A stretch of 29,812 bases of DNA from Bacteroidota bacterium (GCA_013202335.1 JABMQR010000104.1:1-29812), one strand, 5' to 3'; counted from the stretch's first letter, positions 1-7,874 are shown. The notes: generated by a model from the letters alone, not told the origin. Translations and numbers: made by a program.

Positions 1-75
1 AAGCTTAGATATACAGACACAATTTATGAACAGATTTTTTTCTATTTTTTACATTCCTGTAGAATCTCCACGGTA

Positions 76-369
76 GTGATCACTATATTATTTTTTGTAG
101 GCACTGTCGTCCTGAATAACACATTGGTTAGTTTTCGCACAACTCCACGACAGGTACTCTTGGATGTTCAGCTGCCTTTGGTTAAACCTTTAATAATGGT
201 CGGGATCAATCAGACTATGATGATGACTCTTGCCATGGTAGTAATCGGATTAATGATCGGTGCGAAAGGGCTGGAAATGGAAGTTCTTCTGGCGATTAAC
301 CGGATAGAAGTTGGGCCTGTTTTTGAGCAGATTTTTTTTAAAAGTAATATGTTTCCTCTTGCTTTCTGA
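76..369 (+). pseudogene. Remnant of glycine-betaine/proline ABC permease (ProW/OpuAB type)
   Basis: The reading frame of about 97 codons resembles the last third of ProW/OpuAB permeases. The recognisable part runs from about 139 to 315. It contains TTPRQVLLDVQLPL and then GINQTMMMTLAMVVIG, matching the family's EAA-like cytoplasmic loop and the following membrane segment, and ends in AINRIEVG, a conserved family motif. The rest of the permease is missing: the N-terminal membrane segments are not found upstream within the window, and the frame degenerates after NRIEVG where the final helix should follow. The only start codons are weak (GTG at 76). I read it as a decayed gene, not a functional small protein. 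The missing 5' part could lie outside the window, but the sequence at 76-138 no longer looks like the family. Confidence 0.7.
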
Positions 370-387
370 AAATAATCGTTCTATACT
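359..387 (+). promoter_or_regulatory. Likely sigma-70 promoter of the lacI-type gene
   Basis: TTGCTT at 359-364 and TATACT at 382-387 are separated by 17 bp. The predicted start point, near 394, lies just upstream of the tandem operator at 403-426. This is the usual arrangement for repression or autoregulation by a LacI-family protein. Confidence 0.5.
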
Positions 388-402
388 AAAAAAACAATGA
401 CT

Positions 403-426
403 GGAAACGTTACCGGAAACGTTACC
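403..426 (+). promoter_or_regulatory. Tandem LacI-type operator (two abutting 12-mers)
   Basis: GGAAACGTTACC occurs twice, at 403-414 and 415-426, with no spacer. Each unit is a near-palindrome (10 of 12 positions symmetric) around AACGTT, the kind of core bound by LacI/GalR proteins. The site lies between a likely promoter and the lacI-type gene at 464, so it probably serves autoregulation. The same tandem pair occurs again at 1507-1530. Confidence 0.75.
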
Positions 427-463
427 AAAATATTTATATTCAAAATATAGCTAAAGAGGTTAT

Positions 464-1474
464 ATGGCGGTTACAATTCGGGATATTGCTCAACATGCAA
501 AAGTATCGGTTACCACAGTATCACGTGTGCTAAACAACCGTCCTGATGTAAAAGAAGAGACACGTAAGAAAATCAATGATGCAATTGAAGAATTTGGGTA
601 CAGCCCGAACATCGTAGCAAGAGGGCTCGTGCTGCAGCGTTCAAATGTCATAGGGTTCATTGTTCCGGATATTACCAACCCTAACTTTCCTGAACTTGCC
701 AGGGGAATAGTCAACAAGGGAAGAAGTTATGGTTATTCAGTAATGTTTTATGATACGAACCATGATCATAAAGTTGAAAAAGAGGCTATCCGATTATTAC
801 GCAGTAAACAGGTCGATGGAATTATTCTCTCTTTCAATGAGGCAAACAAGGAAGAACTGGAAAAACTCAAGCTTGAACATTTTCCCATCGTTCAGATTTA
901 TAGAAAGAGCAGCAACCCGGTAGTATCTACTATTGCACTTGATAATATTTCATCCGGTTATATGGCAACAGCGTATCTACTGGAACTTGGACATACGAGA
1001 ATAGCACATATTTCTACAGGAGAGGGTGTGCAGTCTGGATCAGAACGGCTGCAGGGTTATAGGAAAGCATTAGCTGATGCCGGTATCTCTTATGATGAAG
1101 ATCTTGTTCTTGATGGGGAGAATGATGCGGAATCCGGCAAAAAATGTATGCTGAAACTATTATCTCTCACGACAGAAAAACGCCCGACAGCAGTTTTTAT
1201 CTGTCATGACAGCATGGCTGCAGGTGCGTATGATGCGGTATTTGAACAGGGACTGGCGATTCCTGATGACATCTCAATTATCGGACATGATAACAACCAA
1301 ATTTCGCAGCTTATGCGTCCTAAACTTACCACAGTTGATACTTTTAAGTATGAATTGGGTGAAGCAGGAGTTGATTTGCTTATAAAAGAGATACGTCATG
1401 ATAAACCATTAAATGAAGAAGTGATTATTACCCCCCAATTAATTATTAGAGATTCGGTAAAAAGAATTATCTGA
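464..1474 (+). CDS. LacI-family transcriptional regulator
   Basis: This 336-aa DNA-binding repressor is of normal length for the family. The N-terminal helix-turn-helix begins VTIRDIAQHAKVSVTTVSRV and is followed by a hinge helix (residues about 50-58, with ARGL). The remainder is a periplasmic-binding-protein-like sensor domain, including the start of the core at SNVIGFIVPDITNP and a C-terminal stretch containing ISIIGHDNN. The start at 464 has AAAGAGG at 453-459. A tandem operator sits just upstream and a second one in the next gene, so it probably controls itself and the downstream sugar/nucleoside genes. The effector is not evident; a sugar or sugar acid is likely from the neighbouring ABC importer. 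Confidence 0.92.
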   Translation: MAVTIRDIAQHAKVSVTTVSRVLNNRPDVKEETRKKINDAIEEFGYSPNIVARGLVLQRSNVIGFIVPDITNPNFPELARGIVNKGRSYGYSVMFYDTNHDHKVEKEAIRLLRSKQVDGIILSFNEANKEELEKLKLEHFPIVQIYRKSSNPVVSTIALDNISSGYMATAYLLELGHTRIAHISTGEGVQSGSERLQGYRKALADAGISYDEDLVLDGENDAESGKKCMLKLLSLTTEKRPTAVFICHDSMAAGAYDAVFEQGLAIPDDISIIGHDNNQISQLMRPKLTTVDTFKYELGEAGVDLLIKEIRHDKPLNEEVIITPQLIIRDSVKRII

Positions 1475-1497
1475 AGATGCAGTTAGGAGTTTTTTTA

Positions 1498-2784
1498 ATG
1501 CAAAGTGAAAACGTTACCGGAAACGTTACCGGTACAAAGAAAGATGTATATATTCAAAACACTTTAATGAAGAACAATAAGCAAGTTGTTGAAAAAATGT
1601 ATACAGAACTTAACTCCCAGGCAATAGGATATATCGATAAAGCTGTTGAGAAGATTGTTGCTGCGAAGAAGAATCAAAGAAAAATAATGGTTGTTACCGG
1701 AAGCGGTCCCAATATACATGAAGGAGTTACAACGCTGATTGCAGAACTGATGAGCAAGGGAATTGTGGATAGTGTTACAACCAGCTCCGCGGTCATTGCA
1801 CACGAAATGGCAGGAAGTCTTGATCGGGTAAAAAGAGTGCCGTGGAAAGCGTTTGGGCTGCAGTTTGAGAAGAATGAGATACCCAGAGGTGAATTATTTG
1901 AAGTAACAGAGTTACAGCAATCTGATATTGATCAATTAAAGAATGAAATGATTTTGGATGATGAGATTCTGCATAAGGCAGAAAAGGAGCAGGGAGATAC
2001 TATTATAAAAGCAGCCGGAAATATGGCGTATCCCATGGGTTTACGTACTGAGAATATTTCCAGAGAAATTCTTACTATTGCACAAACATATCATATTCCT
2101 TTTGAACAGGTTGCAGGGTGGGGATCTGATGAGAAAACTATGTTGGGAGCGGCTGCTAAAGCCAATTTACCCATATTGGTAAGTGTCCCTCAGCTTATTG
2201 GCGGTGGTGCCGTGGGGCTGTCTATTGGTGATAGTATTCCCATTTCTGAAAGATGTATGCGTATCGCCAAAATGATTGATGAAGCAGATGTAATCATAGA
2301 ATCTGCCGTTGCCTTAACTCAGGAAATACATGACGGTCCTTTTGAATGTTATACGGGTCATGGAATATGGGCAAAGTGGAATGGATTTAACACCTGCTCA
2401 TTAAAAGGGAAAACATTGGTCAGAATAGATGTTGATCCCAATTTGTTAAAAGCAAAGGAATTACAGGATAATTCAGACAGCATCCAAAATGCTATAGATA
2501 AAGGTTTGCCAAAATCAAAATTAACCGGAATTCCGTTTCGAATGGAGATGTCAGCGTTTGCACGACACGAAGGCAGCTTACCTATTGTTGGTGATATTGG
2601 TGTTATATGGCCAATTATTGCCTATAAAGTTGCAGAAGAGTTGGAAATAAATCTGGAATTTATCAGTTATCCACAGCAGACAGACCAGGGGAAAAAAATG
2701 AGGGATTGGATAGTATCAAACGTTAAACCGATAAATCGACAAAAAATATTGGAAAAATCTCAAAATTATATAATTAAGGATTAA
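1498..2784 (+). CDS. Deoxyhypusine-synthase-like enzyme, function unknown
   Basis: From ATG 1498 the protein has 428 aa. This start is preferred because AGGAG lies at 1485-1489, 8 nt upstream; the frame is also open from ATG 1477, and a third choice is ATG 1567. Resemblance to deoxyhypusine synthase is seen in order: a Rossmann-like start with VVTGSGPNIHEG followed by KGIVDSVTTSSA, then LIGGGAVGLSIGDS, then IWAKW (Lys293, at the place of the catalytic Lys in SWGK of the known enzymes), then LPIVGDIGVIWPII near the end. Deoxyhypusine synthases move an aminobutyl group from spermidine to a Lys via NAD. Bacterial relatives may act on other substrates, so I do not name one. The protein is longer than the usual 310-370 aa. 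Residues 3-10 are encoded by a tandem LacI operator. It is the first gene after the regulator, 7 bp before the KdsB-like gene. Confidence 0.55.
   Translation: MQSENVTGNVTGTKKDVYIQNTLMKNNKQVVEKMYTELNSQAIGYIDKAVEKIVAAKKNQRKIMVVTGSGPNIHEGVTTLIAELMSKGIVDSVTTSSAVIAHEMAGSLDRVKRVPWKAFGLQFEKNEIPRGELFEVTELQQSDIDQLKNEMILDDEILHKAEKEQGDTIIKAAGNMAYPMGLRTENISREILTIAQTYHIPFEQVAGWGSDEKTMLGAAAKANLPILVSVPQLIGGGAVGLSIGDSIPISERCMRIAKMIDEADVIIESAVALTQEIHDGPFECYTGHGIWAKWNGFNTCSLKGKTLVRIDVDPNLLKAKELQDNSDSIQNAIDKGLPKSKLTGIPFRMEMSAFARHEGSLPIVGDIGVIWPIIAYKVAEELEINLEFISYPQQTDQGKKMRDWIVSNVKPINRQKILEKSQNYIIKD
1507..1530 (+). promoter_or_regulatory. Second tandem LacI-type operator, inside a coding sequence
   Basis: GAAAACGTTACC (1507-1518) abuts GGAAACGTTACC (1519-1530). 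This is the same tandem pair as at 403-426 with one mismatch. If translation starts at 1498 as the ribosome binding site suggests, the operator is translated as ENVTGNVTG. A TATTCAAAA string follows both operator pairs (437-445 and 1551-1559). It could control an internal promoter, act as a roadblock, or serve as an auxiliary site for looping with the first pair. Confidence 0.65.
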
Positions 2785-2790
2785 TTTTTT

Positions 2791-4452
2791 ATGAAAGTTA
2801 TTGGAATCATACCGGCACGCTTTGGGTCAACAAGATTGCCGGGTAAACCATTGAAAGATCTCTGTGGAAAAACAGTTCTTCAGCGTGTGTATGAAAATGC
2901 GATGCTGGCAAAGAGGCTCGACGACGTAATTGTCGCTTGTGATGATGACCGGGTTTTTAATGAAGTTTCCCGCTTTGGGGGCAAAGCAGTAATGACTGCA
3001 ATATCTCACCCAAACGGAAGTAGTCGTGCAGCAGAGGTTGTTGAGAACATTGATGCTGATTTTATTATTAATATTCAAGGTGACGAGCCTTTTGTTGTTC
3101 CCGGCATTATTGATGAATTGGCTGATTTGCTGCTCTCAAATAAGGGTTTATATTGTGCAACATTATGTACAAAAGTGGATCCGGAGGAATACGGCAATCC
3201 GAATGTTGTTAAGGTGGTACGGGATCTGAAAGGAAATGCTCTCTATTTTAGCAGATCATTAATACCTTATCCAAGAAATGAGATTCAAAATAGTGTTTTT
3301 GAACATGTTGGCATGTATGGGTATAGTAAAGATTTCCTGATTACCTATGCTGGTTTGTCAGAAACACCGCTTTCGGAAATTGAATCACTGGAACAGCTGA
3401 AAGTACTTGAGCATGGATTTTCCATGATGGTGTACGAAACAAAGTATGCTTATAACGCACTCAGTATTGATACCATTGAAGATCTGGAGAAGGCACGAAC
3501 TTTAATTTTCAAATCTGAGAAGCATACATCGGGGGGGGAGGCGTTTATGAAGTTTTCTGGAATATATGCCGCAATGGTTACTCCCTTTGATGATGAATCC
3601 GGGTGTGTAAGTAATCAAAAAATAGAGAGTCTTTGCGATTATCTTATTAACTCGGGTGTACATGGATTATTTGTTTTGGGAACCACCGGAGAAGGTTTTT
3701 TGTTAAGCAAAGAAGAGCGCATGCAGGCAGCTGAGACTATAGTTGGTGCAGTACGTGGTCGTGTGCCAACAATTATACACACAGGTGCATTGTCTACAAA
3801 AGATACAATTGATTTAACTGTACATGCGAGAGCCAGTAAAGCCGATGGGGCTGGAATTATAACGCCGGCTTTTTATCGTGTTAGTGACGGAGCAATTCTG
3901 AACCATTATACCACTGTCGCAAGAGAGGTTAAGGATTTCCCGTTATTTGTATATAACCTTCCTGATTTTACCAATAATACCGTATCTGCGGAATTGCTTG
4001 TAGAAATTGCTTCCACATCTGAAAATATAGTTGGAATTAAATATAGCAGTACTAATTTTCAACTGTTTGAAGACTACAGAAAGATGATGGGTAAAGATTT
4101 TCATATATTTATGGGGAATGACTCATTGATATTAAAATCTCTTCTAATGGGAGGAGACGGATGTGTCTCCGGGAACGCATCAATTTATCCAGAACTGATA
4201 ACTGAAATATACAATCTTTTTAAACAAAGAAAATTAGATACGGCTCTGCTTAAGCAGATGGAACTTAATTCGTTTATGAAAATGCACAGAGAAGGAGCGA
4301 TTTTGGATCATTTTAAAACAATTCTAAGATTGCGGGGTATTGATGTTGGAAGAGTTCGTTCTCCTTTACCGCAGACCAGTAAGGAAGAAGCGTTGGAAAT
4401 TCAAAGAAAAATTTCGGTTATGCAAATCAAAAACATCGAGGAGAACAGATAA
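2791..4452 (+). CDS. CMP-sugar synthetase (KdsB-type) fused to DapA/NanA-family aldolase
   Basis: One 553-aa frame holds two enzymes. Residues 1-246 resemble 3-deoxy-manno-octulosonate cytidylyltransferase: IPARFGSTRLPGKPL nucleotide-binding loop, NIQGDEPF, YFSRSLIPYPR, and ESLEQLKVLEHG. The family's SGT(D/E)R motif reads NGSSR, so the sugar acid may not be KDO. Residues 253-553 are a class I pyruvate aldolase of the DapA/NanA type: GTTGEG, Tyr388 (YNLP) and Schiff-base Lys417 (GIKYSS), which are positions 136 and 165 if counted from Met253, as in known aldolases. The join lies at a run of eight G (3531-3538). With seven G the first part would stop at a TGA overlapping ATG 3547, giving two coupled genes. 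Start 2791 has AAGGA upstream. The aldolase may split or form a 3-deoxy-2-ulosonic acid that the first domain activates with CTP. Confidence 0.85.
   Translation: MKVIGIIPARFGSTRLPGKPLKDLCGKTVLQRVYENAMLAKRLDDVIVACDDDRVFNEVSRFGGKAVMTAISHPNGSSRAAEVVENIDADFIINIQGDEPFVVPGIIDELADLLLSNKGLYCATLCTKVDPEEYGNPNVVKVVRDLKGNALYFSRSLIPYPRNEIQNSVFEHVGMYGYSKDFLITYAGLSETPLSEIESLEQLKVLEHGFSMMVYETKYAYNALSIDTIEDLEKARTLIFKSEKHTSGGEAFMKFSGIYAAMVTPFDDESGCVSNQKIESLCDYLINSGVHGLFVLGTTGEGFLLSKEERMQAAETIVGAVRGRVPTIIHTGALSTKDTIDLTVHARASKADGAGIITPAFYRVSDGAILNHYTTVAREVKDFPLFVYNLPDFTNNTVSAELLVEIASTSENIVGIKYSSTNFQLFEDYRKMMGKDFHIFMGNDSLILKSLLMGGDGCVSGNASIYPELITEIYNLFKQRKLDTALLKQMELNSFMKMHREGAILDHFKTILRLRGIDVGRVRSPLPQTSKEEALEIQRKISVMQIKNIEENR
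3531..3538 (+). other. G8 homopolymer at the junction of two enzymes
   Basis: Eight consecutive G end the KdsB-like part and, with the following AG, form a strong ribosome binding site (GGGGAGG) for ATG 3547. Removing one G changes the frame so that the upstream gene ends ...CGT TTA TGA, a TGA overlapping the ATG of the aldolase by two bases. The tract is therefore where a slip, true indel or sequencing error would turn two coupled genes into one fused frame. Confidence 0.8.
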
Positions 4453-4453
4453 C

Positions 4454-5446
4454 ATGTTAACAAGAAAAGAATTAATAAGTGATTCTGCATTATGTATCAA
4501 AAAAAGCAAAGGGTGCATGATTGGGCTTGCTGTTGGGGATGCCCTTGGGGATCTGGGTCGTGATAATGCTATAAGAAATACCTATGGAATAGTTACAGAT
4601 TTTTTTGACAGTTTGGCTGGAAGTACCGATGATACTGAATTTGCACTATTATCAGCAAAAGCACTTATAAAGAGTAATGGTGAGCTTTCAATGAAAGCAT
4701 TATATGAAACATGGGAACAATATATTTTAGTTGAAGGCGGCATCCTGGAGAGGGGGGGACGACCCCTTTATGGCGCTGTCGCTAACTTGAAAAGGGGGAT
4801 CCTGCCCCCCCAGTCCGGTACTGACAATGTTATGAATAATGACGATGGGGCTGCAATGAGGATATCTCCCATTGGGATAATTAATGCGGGAAATCCTGAT
4901 AAAGCTGCTGAAATGGCTGTTCTGGATGCACAGATAAGTCATGCTGAAGATGGAATTACCGCTGCAAAAATGGTAGCGGCAAGTGTGGCAACAGCAATGG
5001 TAAATGGAACAACAGAAGAAGTGGTTGAAGCGGGATTGCGGCAATTGAAGCAGGGTACATGGCTGGAGAGGGCTATGAAAACAGCAATGACTATTTGTGA
5101 TGAAGCTGGTTGTATAGAAAATGCCTGGGAAAAATTGCACACACAATTGTGGACTCCAATTCATTCAGTAGCAGCAGAAGCAATTCCGCAAATCTATGCC
5201 ATTTATCGACTGGTAGATGGTGATTTCGCAAAAGCTATATTCTGGGGCGTTAACTTTGGGCGTGATGCAGATACAATTGGTGCAGTTTTAGGTGCTTTGT
5301 GCGGTGCCAAAGGCGGCATCGATATAATTCCCGAACTATGGACAGAAAGAGTCCGTTGCCCATCGGGTGTTTGTTTGAAATTTACGAAGAACGAAGATAT
5401 CATCAATATTTCAGAAAAATTGGCTGATATCCTTATTAATAGTTAA
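4454..5446 (+). CDS. ADP-ribosylglycohydrolase family protein
   Basis: The start ATG 4454 has GAGGAG at 4438-4443 and lies right after the aldolase stop; the frame is open further upstream, but that part overlaps the aldolase gene. The 330-aa protein has the family marks: GLAVGDALG near residue 25, STDDTEF near residues 56-62 with the Asp pair that binds magnesium, and GRDADTIGA near 270 for the second metal site. Members remove ADP-ribose from proteins, from dinitrogenase reductase, or from small ADP-ribosyl or other ribosyl compounds. In sugar and nucleoside loci such as this one they more likely act on small ribosides. No signal peptide is seen, so it acts in the cytoplasm. A second, larger member lies at 11698. 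Confidence 0.9.
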   Translation: MLTRKELISDSALCIKKSKGCMIGLAVGDALGDLGRDNAIRNTYGIVTDFFDSLAGSTDDTEFALLSAKALIKSNGELSMKALYETWEQYILVEGGILERGGRPLYGAVANLKRGILPPQSGTDNVMNNDDGAAMRISPIGIINAGNPDKAAEMAVLDAQISHAEDGITAAKMVAASVATAMVNGTTEEVVEAGLRQLKQGTWLERAMKTAMTICDEAGCIENAWEKLHTQLWTPIHSVAAEAIPQIYAIYRLVDGDFAKAIFWGVNFGRDADTIGAVLGALCGAKGGIDIIPELWTERVRCPSGVCLKFTKNEDIINISEKLADILINS

Positions 5447-5457
5447 TGAAGTCAGGT

Positions 5458-5504
5458 ATCTGATTTCAGATATACTTCCGGAAAATTCAATGGAATATCG
5501 GAAG
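5458..5504 (+). other. Two small hairpins ahead of the binding-protein gene
   Basis: ATCTGA-TT-TCAGAT (5458-5471) and CTTCCG ... CGGAAG (5475-5480 with 5499-5504) fill the 82-bp gap before the solute-binding protein. They lack a clear T-run, so a processing or mRNA-stability role is as likely as termination. Confidence 0.35.
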
Positions 5505-5528
5505 ATAAAAAACTTTAGGAGGCCTTTT

Positions 5529-6824
5529 ATGAAAAGGATCGTGTTTACGTTAGTGTGTGTATTGCTGGTACTTCTCCCCGTATCAGTTTTTGCGGCAGCG
5601 CAGGAAGAGGTGGGAGAAGAGGTAGTTACTTTAAACTGGTGGACAATTAATTCTGAAGATTATACTGCAGAGGTTCAAACTGCTCTGGCAAGAGAATTTG
5701 AGAAAGTAAATCCAAACATTAAAGTAGAAGTAACAGTTCTTCCGTCAAGCGGGTTCGGGCAGAAGATGAATACTGCACTTGCTGCAGGAGAAGGCGGACC
5801 TGATTTAGCTTTCTTTTGGACTACCGCTTGGTATCCTGAGGCTCTTGACCTGACCCCTTACATAGAAAGGGATAATTTTGATACATCTCAGTATATTAAG
5901 AGTTTCTGGGATACAAGGGCTGTGGCCGGGGATAAAGTTGTTGGACTTCCCCTTGGTGTTGGAGCCAGTCTTGTAATGTATAATAAAGATATGTTTGATG
6001 CTGCAGGAGTATCGTATCCGGAAAATGATTGGACAGTGTATGATTATCTGGAACTAGTTAAGCAGTTAGAGAACCCGGACAAGAAAGTATGGGGCGGTGA
6101 TGCTCCGAGAAAACCTTTCAGGGCTTTATGGTTTAACTTCGATGCGCAGCCCTATAGTGATGACAGTATGACGGTTGATGGGTATATTAACGGCGATGGT
6201 ATGGTTGAGGCATATACCTGGCTATGGGATTTAGTGGATACAGGAGCTGTCCCATCAACTGCAGATCTTGCTACGCTTAGTTCAGAAGGAACCGGTCCTG
6301 TGGATTTGTTTCTTGCAGGAAGGTTAGCTATGGCTACTTTGAATCAGGGGCACATGCTCACTGCAATCGAAAGCGGGGTACGTTTTGGTGTAGTACCGGA
6401 ACCCCAAGTTGCTGGAAATAATCGTTATGCAAATTTATGGTCATTAACCAGCTCTATTTGGAAAGGTACTGAACATCCGGATGAAGCCTGGGAATTCCTT
6501 AAATATTGGGTAGGCTCGGAAGGCCAACGATTTTTTATGAATAAGGGTCATTTTTTCCCATCAATCTCTTCTGTACTCGCAGAGTACAAAGATTCAGATA
6601 AGGATTATGTTCAGGGTTTCTATGAAGTCCTTAATATACCGCAATGTGGAGAATGGTTAGGAACTCATTTGTCTAATGGGACGGTAGCTCGGGCAATACA
6701 GGATGTTTGGGATAAAGTAATACTGCAAATGATTGATAGAGATGAAATCAGGGGTGAACTTGAAGCAGTACTTCCCGCAGCCCAAAAAGCACTTGATGAA
6801 TCCAGAGAACGGCTTGGAAACTGA
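5529..6824 (+). CDS. Sugar ABC transporter, extracellular solute-binding protein (family 1)
   Basis: ATG 5529 is preceded by a perfect AGGAGG at 5517-5522. The 431-aa protein begins with a Sec signal peptide (MKRIVFTLVCVLL, hydrophobic core, VFA-AAQEE). There is no lipobox Cys, so it is probably free in the periplasm. The mature part starts VVTLNWWTIN and has the family 1 marker ...ALAAGEGGPDLAFFWTTAW. It binds a sugar or glycoside and delivers it to the permeases encoded at 6972 and 7864. It is flanked by hairpins on both sides; the one after it may raise its mRNA level relative to the permeases. The ligand cannot be deduced, although neighbouring enzymes point to a ribosyl or ulosonic-type substrate. 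Confidence 0.92.
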   Translation: MKRIVFTLVCVLLVLLPVSVFAAAQEEVGEEVVTLNWWTINSEDYTAEVQTALAREFEKVNPNIKVEVTVLPSSGFGQKMNTALAAGEGGPDLAFFWTTAWYPEALDLTPYIERDNFDTSQYIKSFWDTRAVAGDKVVGLPLGVGASLVMYNKDMFDAAGVSYPENDWTVYDYLELVKQLENPDKKVWGGDAPRKPFRALWFNFDAQPYSDDSMTVDGYINGDGMVEAYTWLWDLVDTGAVPSTADLATLSSEGTGPVDLFLAGRLAMATLNQGHMLTAIESGVRFGVVPEPQVAGNNRYANLWSLTSSIWKGTEHPDEAWEFLKYWVGSEGQRFFMNKGHFFPSISSVLAEYKDSDKDYVQGFYEVLNIPQCGEWLGTHLSNGTVARAIQDVWDKVILQMIDRDEIRGELEAVLPAAQKALDESRERLGN

Positions 6825-6841
6825 GACAATTAAAAAATCTA

Positions 6842-6864
6842 AGAACAAAACCCCGTTTTGTTCT
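6842..6864 (+). terminator. Hairpin after binding-protein gene (attenuator-like)
   Basis: A perfect 10-bp stem (AGAACAAAAC with GTTTTGTTCT) around the loop CCC is followed by a T-rich stretch. It sits between the binding-protein gene and the first permease gene. Partial termination or 3' protection here would explain higher amounts of binding protein. Confidence 0.55.
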
Positions 6865-6913
6865 GATTTTCTTAATTGCAATTACCTTTTTTAAAGTGTT
6901 GATCTGAACGTAT

Positions 6914-6939
6914 GGGATCCCGGAGTTTTCCGGGATCCC
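6914..6939 (+). other. GC-rich perfect hairpin upstream of permease
   Basis: GGGATCCCGG (6914-6923) and CCGGGATCCC (6930-6939) form a 10-bp stem with the loop AGTTTT. It lies 32 bp before the permease start ATG 6972 and is not followed by a T-run. Together with the hairpin at 6842-6864 it makes a double structure in the intergenic gap, suited to mRNA stabilisation or processing. Confidence 0.55.
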
Positions 6940-6971
6940 CCATATATGTCTATAACAAATTGAGGTTTGAC

Positions 6972-7874
6972 ATGGTGTTTGAAAGCTATTTTGCTACAAA
7001 AAGAGCTAGAAAAGAGACGCGTGATGGCTATATAAGTATTCTTCCATGGATGATAGGATTTATTATCTTCTTTTTTCTTCCTGTTTTAAAATCAGTATAC
7101 TACAGCTTAACTCAGTGGAGCTTTATGACCGAGCCAATTTGGGTTGGCATGGATAATTATATACATATGTTTACAGATGATCCGTTATTTTATAAGGCAT
7201 TATCGGTAACCTTTAACTATGTACTGCTTTCATTACCGGTAAAGCTTGTTTTAGGCGTTATGCTTGCTCTATTGTTGAATTGGAAGATCAGGGGCATGAA
7301 TGTATATAGAACGTTATTCTATATACCAGCTGTTGTTTCAGGTGTTTCTGTAGCACTGATGTGGATGAGTTTGTTACAACCGGATACGGGAATAGTGAAC
7401 TCTCTATTAAGTTATATTGGAATAGAAGGGCCGAGATGGTTTTGGGATCCAAAATGGGCTCTCATATCTGTAGCAAGTTTGAGTATCTGGAGAGTCGGCG
7501 GCAGTGCAGTAATATATCTTGCTGGACTGCAGAACATTTCACCCCAATTATATGAAGCTGCAGATATTGATGGAGCTGGTAAATTTAAGCAGTTTTGGAG
7601 AATAACCCTGCCGTTGTTGACACCCACCTTGTTGTTCCAATTGATAATAGAGATGATAGGATCTTTTAAAGTCTTTACCGAGGCGTTTGTTATCACCGAA
7701 GGCGGTCCTTTAAAAGCTACATACTTTTATCTCTTTTACTTCTATCAAGAAGCATTCCAAAATGCAAATACAGGATATGCTTCAGCACTTGTAGTGGTAC
7801 TGGTTATAATTATTATGTTCTTTACTGCGATTTTACGATATACGTCGAAACATTGGGTCTATTATGAATCATAG
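6972..7874 (+). CDS. Sugar ABC transporter permease, UgpA/MalF type
   Basis: This 300-aa inner-membrane protein starts at ATG 6972 with GAGG just upstream. The frame is open from 6912, but that stretch holds a hairpin and no family similarity. It has six or so hydrophobic segments, the first being WMIGFIIFFFLPVL, and a PAVVSG region typical of UgpA-type permeases. The EAA loop that contacts the ATPase reads YEAADIDGAGKFKQFWRI, starting near residue 194. Its stop overlaps the next permease start by 11 bp, so the two are translated together. No ATPase gene is present in the sugar cluster; CUT1 systems often share a MsmX/UgpC-type ATPase encoded elsewhere. Confidence 0.93.
   Translation: MVFESYFATKRARKETRDGYISILPWMIGFIIFFFLPVLKSVYYSLTQWSFMTEPIWVGMDNYIHMFTDDPLFYKALSVTFNYVLLSLPVKLVLGVMLALLLNWKIRGMNVYRTLFYIPAVVSGVSVALMWMSLLQPDTGIVNSLLSYIGIEGPRWFWDPKWALISVASLSIWRVGGSAVIYLAGLQNISPQLYEAADIDGAGKFKQFWRITLPLLTPTLLFQLIIEMIGSFKVFTEAFVITEGGPLKATYFYLFYFYQEAFQNANTGYASALVVVLVIIIMFFTAILRYTSKHWVYYES

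Noticed and set aside
27..340. Direct repeats GAACAGATTTTTTT / GAGCAGATTTTTTT flanking the ProW remnant
   Set aside because: They are short and T-rich; without a transposase or further match this is likely chance.
4727..5164. Open frame of 145 codons on the minus strand
   Set aside because: It mirrors the ADP-ribosylglycohydrolase gene; the Cys-, His- and Ser-rich composition is that of a shadow frame.
6912..6971. N-terminal extension of the first sugar permease
   Set aside because: It is encoded by a perfect hairpin, has no family similarity, and a good ribosome binding site precedes ATG 6972.
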